64,000 nucleotides of DNA from Actinostola sp. cb2023 (taxonomy: Eukaryota; Cnidaria; Anthozoa; Actiniaria; Actinostolidae), in assembly GCA_033675265.1 (NCBI GenBank), contig JAUJYZ010000079.1, positions 186,001 through 250,000 on the forward strand, read 5' to 3'. Below are positions 48,296 through 59,802 of this stretch, one piece after another. The notes below the pieces were generated by a model. That model worked only from the letters and a program-made list of their open reading frames with translations, was not told where the DNA came from and searched no databases. The stretch's first letter is position 1. Every line of letters starts with the position of its first letter. The position numbers and the translations under genes were made by a program.

Positions 48296-49740
48296 TACCT
48301 GTACAGAAGGAAGAATGTAGGTAATGGCTATAAAGCCGGTCTGTGGCAAATGTTGGGAGACTGGGTTGGAGCGCTCTGATTGGCTCAAATGAATAACACA
48401 TGTAAAATGGAATTCGTGATGAAAGGCGCCATTGTTGTTTTTCAAAACATATGTTTTGGCAGCTTTTATTTACTTGATAAAAGAAGAGAAGGTGTCTTAA
48501 AATTCTCACAATGATATACTTAGTCAATAATGAATGAGCCATAAAGATTTCAAGAAGGTTAACAAAGAAAAAAGCGGATTTAGCGTTGGTAATTGCAAGC
48601 GTCGTAAAGCACAAGATTTGGCCTCATGGTGGAAGTTGTGAACTGAAGTTTTCGTCTTTAAGAGGAATTTTACTCGTACAAATGTATTTAATCAATGTTA
48701 CAATAGGTCTACCGGATACACAAGATTCAAGATTTTCAAGCTATAGCATTATATTTTGAAGAAATCTTCTGTCTAGCATAAACACTTCAACACCGTACGA
48801 AGTTGCACGTTTCGTTATCAGTAAATGGCGGCAAGACTTCAAGACTTGTACTGGTCTTCTTTCTGTGAAAGTTCGCTCCAAATGTATTTAAAATTGAAAT
48901 ATTTTGGGAGCCATGTGACCTGGAGAATCTTGCCTTTCACAGTTGTGAATTTTATTTAGTCACGGCAAGAAACTTGGGAATAAAAATACTTCAATATGGA
49001 CAAAGTGCGACCGACGAAAACGACGTTGTCAAAGTCCAGCCAGGTCGTTCTTGTGTGGAAAAAACGATATATTATTTTGCCAAAATAATAAAAAATAGAA
49101 AAAAATGTGCCTACCGGATAACATTGACCACGACGAAGGATACTTCTTTGTCTGGGAAGACGTGGAGTGTCTACGGAAGTCAAACACTTCAACACCAACA
49201 TGCGTGTCGTCTCATCATTTTATACCAAATCCTACACCATAGCATTCACCATGAGGTTAGTATAGTGAACATACGATATTCTATCTCCAGCTTCAATTAT
49301 GTTTTTCTGTTTGTTAGTATGATTTTACAATTTTCTGATACTGTATACAGTTATATGTAGAGTATTCACTACTTGAGGCCGTGATTAGGTATAAAATATT
49401 AAAAAAAGAAGGAAAAAGACAACAAACAAACAAGCAAAAGAACTGTTGATAAAAAAACAAAACTCAAGAGTGACAATTCAAAGGTTTATTTACAAAATGA
49501 TAATAACTATGGTTCTTGTCTATTATATGTGTTTCATGTTATGAGTCGTGTTCTTTGACATGAAAATTTCATTGTGTACTGCTCATGATATAATAATAAT
49601 AATAGACAATAATAAAATGTTTTAAGTTATATATTTACAAGATTAATTAAATTACAATGTTCAATGTATGTACAATATTTACAATAATTATTATTATTTA
49701 CAATATTTACATCAATTAATTTTATGCATATTTATATATA
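48296..49740. other. no gene recognised
   Basis: Overlapping frames on both strands at 48215-48614 and 48956-49360 have no recognised domain. No repeat detected beyond short AT tracts. Confidence 0.3.
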
Positions 49741-49916
49741 TAACCAATATGTATACTACTCAGTTTTTGAGTACATACAGTTTAATACAATTTGTTTCGT
49801 AGACCGACGTCTAATCTGAAGATTAACTGAAGAGTGGACTGACTTCACGTCGGTCTATGAAACAAATTGTATTAAACTCTATGTACTCAAAAACTGAGTA
49901 GTATACATATTGGTTA
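49741..49916. mobile_element. 176-bp near-perfect hairpin element
   Basis: Arms of about 75 bp: TAACCAATATGTATACTACT at 49741 pairs with the inverse ending at 49916, and ACCGACGT pairs with ACGTCGGT near the loop. Almost no mismatches, so it is a young foldback MITE. Confidence 0.9.
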
Positions 49917-50024
49917 AATTCGCTCCTTCACTGTAGAGCACTATCTTGGTTTCACCGGTGAACTTCACCTGAATTATTTATATATATATATATACATACA
50001 GTTTTTGGTTTAATAATGGCATAC

Positions 50025-51070
50025 TCAATCATTTATTTTAATTATTTTTGTACGAGGCAAGGAACCCCTTTGCTCTTTGTTATGTTTAGCCTTCACAGCT
50101 AGCTCCCCATAGTATACTGACATTTTTTCTTCTTTACCAGGGTCAATTTCTGGAATGTCACCATCATCATCAACATCATTGTCATCTTCGTCGTTATTAT
50201 TTGTGGAATTATGTGCACAACTGTCTGGCTTGGTGAAGCATTTCTTGGCTCTTTTGCTTGTTTCTTCGAAAACCTCTTCTACCAGATTCTGGCATATTGG
50301 ACATGTTTTATCTAAGGCTGCTATATTTTCAGCACATTTGGAATGTACAAGATGACCACAATGGAACCTGTGTGTTGCACAGGATGAGGTTATAAACCTC
50401 AGACACATGTGGCAATACCTTCTTGTTGCTGGTGCATTTTGGCCCATCTCACAACCAGGACATGGAAGCACTTGACCTGGATTTAATTTGATATGGTCCA
50501 CCACCTGTCTTAATAGCTTGTCCTTCAATCCCCCGCTATCCAGTTTAAGTAGAACACAAAGAGATTTAAGTTCTGCTTTGTACATCAACTTTGGCCTCAG
50601 CTTGCTAAAATCTGGTAGGAGGCACATCTGGTGCAGAACATGGCCACACTTCCTTCTTATATATGATCTCTGAGAATCACCTTTCAATTTTTCTTGGCAA
50701 CCAGAACATACAACCTCACATGAGGGTCTAGCACACGGCAGTGGAAAAATATGTGCTGGCAATTCACCAAAGATTTCTGTTTGGTATGATAGAAGACCAG
50801 CACTGTCATATGTCACACTATCTTCTAAAGTGCTTGGGTGTAATGCAATGGCTTTGTTGAACAAGGACTTCACAAACTGACTGGCTTTGGAAATAATTCC
50901 GAAGTGTTTTGTTGCAGATGTTGGCGTGATGTTCTTTGAATAACAGCCTAGCTTGTGAACCAGGTACGTTTCGTTAATTTTATTGTTTTCGTTCTTCATC
51001 TCGTCTACCCAGATAGCTGCATCTTGAATTTGTTCAGCACTATATGTTGTGTCGGTATGAGATGACAGCA
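50025..51070 (-). CDS. terminal exon: zinc cluster, SAP-like motif, RING finger
   Basis: The exon is preceded by the acceptor GACTCTTACAG. Numbering on the 354-codon open frame: a first Cys/His cluster at C119-C156 (CARPSC, CSGC, CGH, HQMC); a SAP-like helix pair at 173-200 (LKSLCVLLKL, GGLKDKLLRQVV), a fold that usually binds DNA; then a RING-type finger at 210-266 (C210, C213, C226, C229, C237, H240/H243, H246, C252, C263, C266). An acidic Asn/Asp tail follows (298-316). RING proteins commonly act as E3 ubiquitin ligases. That activity here is inferred from the fold only. Confidence 0.75.
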
Positions 51071-54000
51071 CTGTAAGAGTCAGAAACATTTTATAGAAAC
51101 AAAAATTGTATGGAAACCTTGCAGTTATGAGGTTATTGAGTTTTGTACCTGAAAAAAAAAAATTTCCACAAGTACTTCACTAAAATGTGGTAGGAACTGT
51201 AGCATCTCTGTGGCCATAGGGTGGTTGGTCTCTTGCCAGTAATGTAGTCTTGATAATGTTACCATAATAGCATCTCTGTAGTGGTGTTTTCCCAGGCGTA
51301 CCATCATGAATAGCAACCTACAATACAATATGTATTACAATATTTTATTTTGAAGTATGGGACTTATTGGCCCCTAGTGTTACAGCTAATGTACCTTTCA
51401 AGTATCTCTATCCACGCATCCTTATCGTTTGCAGCAAATGTGGAAATGACATCCAGGGATAAACCGAGATATTCTTCAAAAAAAATAAGCAGGCACACTA
51501 TTGCTGGCTTCCACCTAAATTTGAGTAAAAATGCTATTGTTATGACCTATTCTTAGCAGATTGGGTAACAAAGTTAAGAAAACCATACAAACAATTAACT
51601 TTCAAAACATTGTGCATGCTAGTTTGCACCATGAATCCTAGAAGTATGACCACTTGTAAGTATTTGCACAAGTTTGTTTCAGCCATTATGCAATCATCAT
51701 CAGGACTGTCTTATCATATCCCTGATCTAATTGATATTTGGAGGATGTTGAGACAAAATGTATGCAACTACATTAAAAGTGGTCACAGTCTGTAAAGCAA
51801 AAGTCAATTATTATTACTAACCTGTTTTCTTCTTTATAAACAGTTTCAAGAAGATCTTTTCTGACAATTAGCCATGCCTCTCTCAAGATGCTAAGATAGT
51901 AGGCTTGTCTACCAAATCTTGTGTTTGGTCTGATGGGTGTTGCATTAGTGTGAAGAAAGTTGTATAGTGGAAGAACAATAACCTCATAGTAGTGGATGAA
52001 TAATCCAGAGTGAGCGCTCTTGCCCATGTGGAAGTTGGCTGTAAAGGGAATTAAGTCATGTATAAGGTGAGATAGTTTACAACATTTTTTATTAACTTGC
52101 ATGTTGTTGTTTGGTTTTTGTTTGTATAATTCTAGTCTATTACCAGCAAGTGGAACCATACAGGAATTGAATTCTTCTTTGTATTCCTCTCCATAAACGG
52201 CTCTCAGCCCATCTCTGAATAGAGGGTAATCAGTTGGGGTTGGAATACACTGCCCTTGAAAAATGTTTGGCAATCTTTCCTTTACATCCCGCCATACTTC
52301 AACTATGTCTCTCACAGATTTAACATAACCTTTGAATTTAAGAACAGTTTTATATGTTGTCATGTCATACCAATGTACATGTATATAATTTATTGTACAA
52401 AATGTAAATATATATTATACACTCGATTGCAGAAACGTTGTAGTATATACATGTACATTTCAATACATACTTGTAAATATACAAATATCTAATGAGATGC
52501 AAAATGTTAAACATGCTAAAATACAACTGTTTAAGCACAAAATAGTGCTGGAAATTATTGTGTTGTCCTTGCTGGTTGCGATACTAATCTAAAATTGATG
52601 TTTCAGATATATTAGAAGAAAATAAGCGATGTTTCACAATTTGTATCTCATTAGATATTTGTATAAATGTATACTACAACGTTTCTGCAAACGAGTGTAC
52701 ATATATGTTTGGTGAAGTGTGATATTGAGTCTATTTTGTGTTCAAGGTTTACTTAACATGAAGATTGTTTACCTGGTTTACAGTCAATAAGGTGAATGTG
52801 TGAAAGGGACATTCCTCCTTCTACTTTTGCATAAGGTGTTGCTGTGAACCTGCATACATACATAAGGTAAACTAATACTGACAGCTAAGTTTTCTGATGT
52901 AAACCTCATATCTTTATGCATAAATGTGAATTACAATTGCTGCTTTGCATGATCATGTGATAGAAGCCCAGGGCTGTGTTAAAATATAAATTATAACTCT
53001 TGTTCCAACCATGTTTGTAAAATAATCCCTAAAATATGTATACAAAACCTGTTGCTATGAAGAGGGTGGGATGTAAACTTTACAATCTCTTCCATCTTGC
53101 GTCTTTGTCTACTAAGGAAGAGCTGCTGTGAAAAAAGGAGTTAGTTAGTTATAGTTATAATATATAGGTGGTAAATGTATATATTATGTAATTTTGTTTC
53201 CATATTAATTTGTACTTTAAGTACTGCACAATTCATTCAAAAAAATATAGTTACATTCTATTACATACTTGGTGTTCTGACTCATCTAAATGTCTCAAGT
53301 TCTCCTCGATGTTTTCTAGTTCTTCTAACTGTTGCAAAGAGGCATTGCTAGCCCTTTCTACCCATTTTGACATATAGCTTGTTTGAAACATTTCTTCCAT
53401 CACTGCCTTGCCTCTTTCTTTCATGTATTCTGTGTCAATAATCTGAAAATTGTTCCATATAGAAATATATCTATTACAGTGTGACTACACCAACCAAGGC
53501 CACCCAAACAAATTTTCATACAAATTATCCAATCACAATTGAGTATTTAAACAATAGAATCTGCACAAATTTTCAAATTTTCGCTTTAAAAGCATATATT
53601 TTACTTTATTTGTGTATGTATATGATCAAGAGTGAACAGGAAACAGTTTAAATTGTAGAATTCAACATCATTCTGTTATTCAGCGTCACAAATGTGATTA
53701 GAACATTTGATTCTAAATTTGTTTGGGTGGCCTTGGTTGGTGTAGTCGCACTGTAAATATATCTGAATATGTTTATTTGTGCGCACACAAATTTCAAATA
53801 AAGTCGATTAGCAATGACATACAGTATTATGAAGTTTGACTTCTTAATATTATTTTTAAAATTATGCACTTATAATATTAAAGACAAAGACAATGTTAAA
53901 TCATTTCTAAATAACTTTACCTTTGGATCATTCACAGGAACGTCTGTTTGAAAAACCATCCCTGCATCAGCGTGATCCCGTTCATGGAGCCAATATGCGA

Positions 54001-57000
54001 AATTATGGGTTGATATTGAAGTCTTTTCTTCTAGTGGCAAAACTTTAAAATGTGTGCGATTAAAGTCGTCTGCTAATAGCACTGGTGTTCTTTTTTTGCT
54101 TGTCAGTTCCTTGAAATAAGTGAATTGACCAGTTCTATAAACTGCTGCACAATATATAGTTGTTGCAGTCTACATTATATCCATTATACTGAACTTGGTG
54201 AATATCGGTGAATAATAACTGAGACAAAGTCGAGGTTATTATTCAGCAATATTCACAAATAATTATTTTAGTATAAATACACAGGTGATTATTTGAAAAA
54301 ATCCAACATAAATTAGCATTTCAAATAAATTTGTATTTCCTTGTTTCAAAAGCATGTGTAAATGCTGTAGGTGATTATCGAGTAATAATCCGAAGTTCTC
54401 GACCAATCACAGTGTGCGTGATTTTCTATAATCACCTGTGATCATTAGCACGATCCAGGGGTACAAAGGTGTAACATAGGCAAAAATAACAACATTTTAG
54501 AAATCACTAAAACTCATAGGATGAAGGACTTAATTGACTTCTCTGATACTAATATCACCTATTTTATCAATATCACTTCTTAGTTATTAATTCTAGGCTA
54601 TTTTATTAATACCCATAATGCATTGCGGGTGTGGTTATTTGTCAACTATATTACATTATTGCAGTATTTTTGATTTTTTGATAAGGGTTTCTGAAAGTAT
54701 AAACTTAAAGCACATAACAACAGTTAAAATGTGGACATAATCTCCTCATGTTGGCTTGGCAAGAGCTTGTACAGTGCCTTTCTACGCTTTATGTGTTTAA
54801 GGTCACCACAGATTGACCTCACAGTATTGGCATATACAACTGCCTCTTTAGTGTCTAGCTTATATGTCATGTCGATGATGTTGTCTCTCAAAAAGAAATT
54901 CCCAATTAATACAAATGCTCCTTTCTGATAGCCAACGCCATAGTCGTCAATAGTGTCGGATTCTAGAACAGTGGCACCATTACTAACAACTTTCATCAAG
55001 TAATAATCATAGTGAGAATCGTCAGCTGCTGCAATAGCCACAATGCTATTAACCTCAACTAAATCAGTTAATGCATTCACTCTTTCATTAACATCACAGT
55101 CTTTATGTTGTCTTGTTACAGCTACAGCGCCTGCACGTGTCAGTTCCACATCCACCCAGTTGTCCACAAAATCACTGTTTTCACAGGATTCATTTTGGCC
55201 AAGTAGACAATTCTGGCACATACAGGTGCGATGCCGTGTGAGGAACTTGCATTGAGATGGGGTAGTCTGTATTGAGTGCAACTTCCTAATGCCTTTCAGT
55301 TCTTTGAAGGTGCGGTCTTGGCGATTTCTATTGACGGATCCTTCTCCTGTAACAGGGATGTGAAAATACACTCTCTTTTTTAATGTGGTGCTGGTAGACT
55401 GTGATGTTGGTGACACAAAATGCTGTGAAAGGTAATCGTGCAGATCTTTTGCTGAATTGATGCTTGTTTCTCTTCGGAGTACAGCCAGAGTTGCACGGTG
55501 CTTGATGTTAGCACCTGCAGCATCTTGCTCACCTTTGGCATGAGAAGTTTCAAAGAAATGGCGGTCTATCTGACATCCAAAGTCAGCCAAGCAACATGAC
55601 AAATCACCAAATGTGTGCTTAGATTTATACTGTCCAGCACAGCCATCTGTAAATTCATGGACTTTTTCTACATTCAAATGGAGATCATTTCTAAGGTAGT
55701 TAAGGATGAGGCCTTGGGTGTGATGAACAAAGTGATAATCTTGTGTATTGTCATCTGAAAGGGCAAAAATGTGTTCTTTGATCAAAATTGGGTCATCTTC
55801 AGAGCTTTGTTTCCCATCTGTGCGAAGATCAGCATGGCGGTATACAATTGACACATGTATTGCGACTTTATTAGGATCAAAGTATTGAGACTGAATTTCA
55901 TCTTGAGAACGGCACGTGTAGTTTTCAGAGAAGTCATGAACACAAATTATATGATTGAGAGGAAGGTTGTTAACAAGACAGTCAAACTGTTCCTTTTGCC
56001 ACTTTGACATAAAAGAGTGATATGGGTAGTCTTTAAGAAGTTCCAAAAAGTAGTTGAACATTTCTCCGACTGAGGTTTCTTTGGTGACAAGAGATATCTT
56101 TCTTCTTTCAACTCCATTCTTATCCTGAACAACAACATACTCATATCGCTTCCACTTTACCACAACTTCATCTGACCTCTCCTCATTTGATGTGATGAAT
56201 TTAGTCACACCACAGTCATCACAATTCCGCATCAAGCACTCTAACTGATGATAGTCAGATCCATCTAGCTTTGGACAGAGTGTTGAATCAACTGCTTCAG
56301 TTAGAAAACTGAAGGATTGTACCACATCCTGATCATGTGCAGTATTTGTGGTTTTGCGGAACTTCATGCAGCTGTCAAATAGCATTTTGCACTCTACATG
56401 TTTCCTACATAAGCAGGATTGTCTGTCTCTTTCTCGTGCTCCTTTGACAAAAAAAGGCTTCAGTTGCTCAAACTTACGTTGTTTGACTTTAACTTCTGGA
56501 TGCAAGATTTGGAATTCCTTGAAGCACTCCGTTTGAGTCTTCTCTAGCACATGCTTAGCATGCTCAAGGTATTTTCCTTTTCCCAAACGCTTGCGAATTT
56601 TCTCATTTTTTGACCCTGTAGGACGGCTTGCTTGCATGGCCCAGTAGTCATAAATGAGCTGCTTTTCCTCTTCTTTCATTGCATCTACTCTAACTTTTCT
56701 TTTTGTTTCAAGCCAGCAGGTTTCATCACCCTTTAAAACCTTAGCTCTGTGGCTTATTCCCTTTGACACCTGTTTTCGTTTTATTCCTACCAGCTTGGCA
56801 ACTGCACTTTGATGCCGGTTGCATTTTGCAGCTGCACCAAATGCCAAAGATCGTGCAGCACTATATGCAGACCTTTCATCTGCTTTCTTCGCTTTCTTTA
56901 CTTGTGCAAAGCCCTCTGCAACATCTTGCACCAGACTTTGCATTGCTTCTATCTCCTGTTTTTCAGCAACGTTTCGTAGAAAGCCTTTCTTTTCGAGAAT

Positions 57001-59802
57001 CTTCCTTGTACTGGGACTTTTTGCCAGGCTTTCCACTATTTCTGCCTTTTTTGTTGGTGTTTTAGGAAGCATAGGAGAGATTTTATCTTTAACTCGCTTC
57101 TTGGCCATTCTAGAGGGAAAAGCCGGTGTTGCACAATTTACTTCCGGTTCCGGTCTTACGATCTCGGCAAGTTTTCTTTTTTCACGAAATCTCCGAACCC
57201 GTTCCTTTGTTTGTTCTTTCTTCTTTTCCTTTCTTTCCTCCTGTCTCTGTTTAATCACTTTTCTTTTTCGTGCTAAGCCTTTGCTTCTCTCCAGGGGCTC
57301 TCTCGCTTTTAGGGATGTGCGTGTTGACACAGCATGACCTTTTGAATCTTGCTTCTTTTCGCGAAGTCTCTTCATTCTTTCCCTTGCTTTTTCTGCAAGC
57401 TTCTCTTTATTATTTTCGTAGTATTCCTTTCTCTCTTCACTCTTCTTTTCTCTTTGAATCTTTCTCCAAGTACTGACTAAGTATTTTTCATTTTTCTCCA
57501 TCGTGGCTACAAAGACATTTCGCAATCGAAGCGTATTGAGAAATAGTCACGCAATTTTTTATTGTGTCACGTTTATCGGGCTATTCTTTCAGCGCTTTGA
57601 GAACCTGATTTGTTAAGGGGACCCCCGCACATTGGTAGGAACTGAGGACGAACTGAAATGGACGTTCGTGAAGAGAAATAGTTGTCGTTGTTAGTGATTT
57701 TGGAAAGCCAGCGTCGCGCTGTATTGTAAATTGACACCAGTTATACTTAGTTCAACAACAGAGGAGTATAAATTTCTGTTCGGTATAAAAGAAAATGGCA
57801 AAAAGCTTGTCTTCAGAGCTAGGAAACGACGGGCATTTATCACCACAACTACATCAACATGTGAGAATTGTATTACTGCAGTCAAGTTTCCCTCAATGGA
57901 TTGGTTTCAATCAAGGAACTAATTTTATCGTAACATGTGGCAGATATTTTAGCCGAAAACGAAGCTGTTAAATTGTGTTCGGGTTTAATATATTTGAGTA
58001 TATTTTAGCGGCCTTTGAACGTACAGAGGTAAGATTTCTCATAGCGTAACTACATCATATGAGAACTCACAGATAATTTTTTCTAGGCGAAATTCAAAGT
58101 AGTAGTTTAAATATTCTTCAAAATCATGTAAAGATATTGTCCAAAATAAACTGCGTTACATGCATGGTCGTATTTGTATTTTCATTAATTTATTTGTATC
58201 GTTTGGTTTCTAAACTTTATTATTTTGACTTAAATATATAATATGAATGACAGGGAATTGTTTTGGCTAAAATATATTTAGTTTACCACGATAATACGAT
58301 GCGGAGATCAAGAAATGAAGTGTACATTGTTGCAGCGTGTTACGCGTTACATTCCAAAATGGCGTATTATTCAAAGGTTAAAAATCGCTAAAATATTTAG
58401 TTTTGCTTGTTATTATTAAGTATTCTTTATTAACTTAGGTACTGTTGTGGAAAGTTTCACGGCAATTTCATTTTTGCTGGATTTTATTTTGTGATAACAA
58501 TAATGTAAACACCGTTTGTACCCCTGGATCGTGCTACTGATCCTGTGTATTTATACTAAAGTGTATTGTCACATACCATTTGAAGTTTTGCAAGTTTTTC
58601 ATCATGTTTTTTTATGCGCTCCTGCTCATCTCTTCTTGAGGTTCGTTCAGATTTGCACAAACCAGTGTGGTTTAGGAGCTCTAGGGGTTGTCTTTTTACA
58701 CCATTAAATCTGAAGTATTCTTCCATGTTGAATCCATGGGCGTTGTTTTTTTGGCTGTTAAATTCTAATAACAGCTGAAGCAGAGTGTACCCTCTCACTC
58801 GTCCCAACTCTTTTCTTATTTGGGTGCTTGCTGACTTGGACGTCCCCAATAAAACTGCTCCCTCCCAGAGCTCACTAAGGTTTGCTTCCTCACAAAGGTT
58901 ATTTAAGTCTTCCACAGAAGAAAAATGTTCTTTTGCCTTTGTGCAATGACCATGCAGTTTTTGAATGTTGCTATGTAAGGTTTCTATCAAGAGAAGGGTT
59001 GAGTGTGAAGTTGAAAAATTCAGCATTTTATTAAAAAAACATTTGGTATTTTTATAAATGTATTTAGTATATGTTTTATATTTATAGCCAGAAATGGACT
59101 TAATAAAACAATAGTCAGATCTTAACTTTATCTTGTTTCTATTCGACTATTATCCTTTATTCCAAGGGTTAAGTGTCATCACTTAATAATAATTATATCA
59201 ATTTGAAAATTATACTTACTGCAAGCCATTAAACAAGTATTTGACTCTTGTGCTGGGCCTTTTTCCTGTGCAGTTTGTGTGGACGCTTCTTTCTTTTCTT
59301 GTGTCAAGTGCTTATCAAGTTCATTGTACAGTTCTTGCAGTTCGTCAAAACTTAAAATGCCAGGTACGGTTAACACGGCCTTGAAGCGATCAGCTGTTGC
59401 GGCTAGAGCCATGCTGATGATTTGCTGAAATTGGATGTTTTATCAATCCTGATGTCAAGTAAAGTTATAAATAAATTGAAACTTCGCATCGATCGGCGTC
59501 ACGAAAAAAAATTGAAAAATGAAGATACTTACGGAAAATTGTAGTGGAGTGAGCTTCGTTCCCGTAATCTTAAACCAACCAAATAGGTTTGTCAGCAGAC
59601 TGTTATCTAAATAGCCAGGTGATGGTTTCAATGATTTATACGATGTCGAGAAATGAGAGCAAGACGACGAAGACCTGGAAGACGACGAACTTGATTTTGA
59701 ATCATTAATATTTTCATTTTTGTTTCTTTTTTGAGGAAGCTTGCTACTTTGCGAGATTCTTTTACGTTTCCCATGATAAAGTTTCGTTTTTTTCTTGGCC
59801 AT
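50025..59802 (-). CDS. multi-exon gene, SAP- and RING-containing protein of unknown function
   Basis: My exon model (minus order): 59802-59533, 59424-59220, 58983-58577, 54109-53921, 53442-53269, 53125-53049, 52849-52773, 52329-51822, 51514-51395, 51317-51149, 51070-50025. All donors begin GT (mostly GTAAGT/GTATGT-like), acceptors end AG, and phases agree through exon 10. The exon 10 to 11 join is off by one base next to an 11-T run, so either an exon end is misplaced or an indel is present. The N-terminus is a basic, Ser-rich, probably nuclear-localising tail; the C-terminus has zinc clusters. About 1,080 residues. I do not recognise the family name. Intron 3 holds a whole transposon (54441-58541), and the intron around 53477 a MITE. 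Confidence 0.7.
51149..54109 (-). CDS. middle exons 4-10 of the SAP/RING gene
   Basis: Exon 4 encodes LLADDFNRTHFKVLPL and WLHERDHADAGMVF; exon 5 a charged helix (EELENIEENLRHLDE); exons 6-7 short; exon 8 (52329-51822) the largest, with DYPLFRDGLRAVYGEEY and ANFHMGKSAHSGLFIHYYEV; exon 9 EYLGLSLDVISTF; exon 10 GKHHYRDAIMVTLSRLHYW. No catalytic signature is recognised. The non-repetitive, evenly spaced conserved-looking sequence and consistent splice phases argue for a real gene. An alternative start of exon 8 at about 52067 (acceptor TTTACAG) is also in frame. Confidence 0.65.
53477..53753. mobile_element. intronic MITE with TA duplication, TIR CAGTGTGACTACACC
   Basis: TA borders CAGTGTGACTACACCAACCA at 53477 and its inverse ending at 53753. 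Inverted similarity continues through GGCCACCCAAACAAATTT. It lies in the intron between exons 4 and 5. Confidence 0.92.
54190..54256. repeat. short hairpin GTGAATATCGG...AATATTCAC
   Basis: Inverted arms GTGAATATCGGTGAATAATAA and TTATTATTCAGCAATATTCAC flank a short loop. Probably another foldback fragment within the intron. Confidence 0.7.
54441..58541 (-). mobile_element. 4,101-bp DNA transposon with intact 933-codon ORF
   Basis: Ends ATCATTAGCACGATCCAGGG (54441) and the inverse ending CGTGCTACTGAT (58541) form a 28-bp inverted repeat with few mismatches, including CGATCCAGGGGTACAAA. A 6-bp direct repeat CCTGTG flanks it (54435-54440 and 58542-58547). One intron-free ORF fills the middle; 0.3-kb and 1-kb non-coding ends follow. 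The 6-bp duplication excludes Tc1/mariner and TTAA types. Dada and IS3EU elements are among families with such duplications, but I cannot place it. Confidence 0.92.
54724..57525 (-). CDS. putative DDE-type transposase, 933 aa
   Basis: An uninterrupted ORF; the in-frame Met at residue 9 (MEKNEKYL) has the better context and may be the true start. Residues 20-120 are highly charged coiled coil with basic repeats. A helix-turn-helix-like block lies at about 235-260 (SAVAKLVGIKRKQVSK). A Cys/His cluster is at 371-386 (CLCRKHVEC, DSC) and another at 430-438. The likely RNase H-fold core has D531 (VHDFSEN), D627 (FTDGCAGQYKSK) and D668 in HAKGEQDAAG. A C-terminal Cys cluster (CMCQNC) is at 768-773. 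The intact frame, terminal repeats and target duplication make a transposase the best reading. The catalytic residues are my inference. Confidence 0.8.
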   Translation of the reverse strand: MRNVFVATMEKNEKYLVSTWRKIQREKKSEERKEYYENNKEKLAEKARERMKRLREKKQDSKGHAVSTRTSLKAREPLERSKGLARKRKVIKQRQEERKEKKKEQTKERVRRFREKRKLAEIVRPEPEVNCATPAFPSRMAKKRVKDKISPMLPKTPTKKAEIVESLAKSPSTRKILEKKGFLRNVAEKQEIEAMQSLVQDVAEGFAQVKKAKKADERSAYSAARSLAFGAAAKCNRHQSAVAKLVGIKRKQVSKGISHRAKVLKGDETCWLETKRKVRVDAMKEEEKQLIYDYWAMQASRPTGSKNEKIRKRLGKGKYLEHAKHVLEKTQTECFKEFQILHPEVKVKQRKFEQLKPFFVKGARERDRQSCLCRKHVECKMLFDSCMKFRKTTNTAHDQDVVQSFSFLTEAVDSTLCPKLDGSDYHQLECLMRNCDDCGVTKFITSNEERSDEVVVKWKRYEYVVVQDKNGVERRKISLVTKETSVGEMFNYFLELLKDYPYHSFMSKWQKEQFDCLVNNLPLNHIICVHDFSENYTCRSQDEIQSQYFDPNKVAIHVSIVYRHADLRTDGKQSSEDDPILIKEHIFALSDDNTQDYHFVHHTQGLILNYLRNDLHLNVEKVHEFTDGCAGQYKSKHTFGDLSCCLADFGCQIDRHFFETSHAKGEQDAAGANIKHRATLAVLRRETSINSAKDLHDYLSQHFVSPTSQSTSTTLKKRVYFHIPVTGEGSVNRNRQDRTFKELKGIRKLHSIQTTPSQCKFLTRHRTCMCQNCLLGQNESCENSDFVDNWVDVELTRAGAVAVTRQHKDCDVNERVNALTDLVEVNSIVAIAAADDSHYDYYLMKVVSNGATVLESDTIDDYGVGYQKGAFVLIGNFFLRDNIIDMTYKLDTKEAVVYANTVRSICGDLKHIKRRKALYKLLPSQHEEIMSTF
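58577..59802 (-). CDS. 5' exons 1-3 of the SAP/RING gene
   Basis: Exon 1 (59802-59533): ATG of MAKKKTKLYHGKRKRI, basic then Ser-rich. Exon 2 (59424-59220): SMALAATADRFKAVLTV and the helical FDELQELYNELDKHL. Exon 3 (58983-58577): helical segments with EEANLSELWEGAVLL and a KERTSRRDEQERI-like charged helix, ending LAKLQM before GTATGT. The three joins keep frame (phases 0 and 1). The start was chosen as the first ATG of the exon, 40-50 bp downstream of an unremarkable AT-rich stretch. Confidence 0.65.

Larger units (their letters stand above)
54271..58558. mobile_element. MITE with TA duplication, split by the 4.1-kb transposon
   Basis: The left end GTATAAATACACAGGTGATT (54271) matches the inverted sequence made of ATAATCACCTGTG (54428-54440) plus TATTTATAC (58548-58556), separated now by the inserted transposon. 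TA lies at both outer edges. Removing 54441-58547 restores a small symmetrical MITE of about 180 bp, which dates it as older than the transposon. Confidence 0.85.

Noticed and set aside
53648..53869. 73-codon minus-strand frame
   Set aside because: It lies across the right arm of an intronic MITE and has no splice support.
56763..57476. Plus-strand frames of 100-172 codons
   Set aside because: Shadows antisense to the charged N-terminus of the 933-codon transposase.
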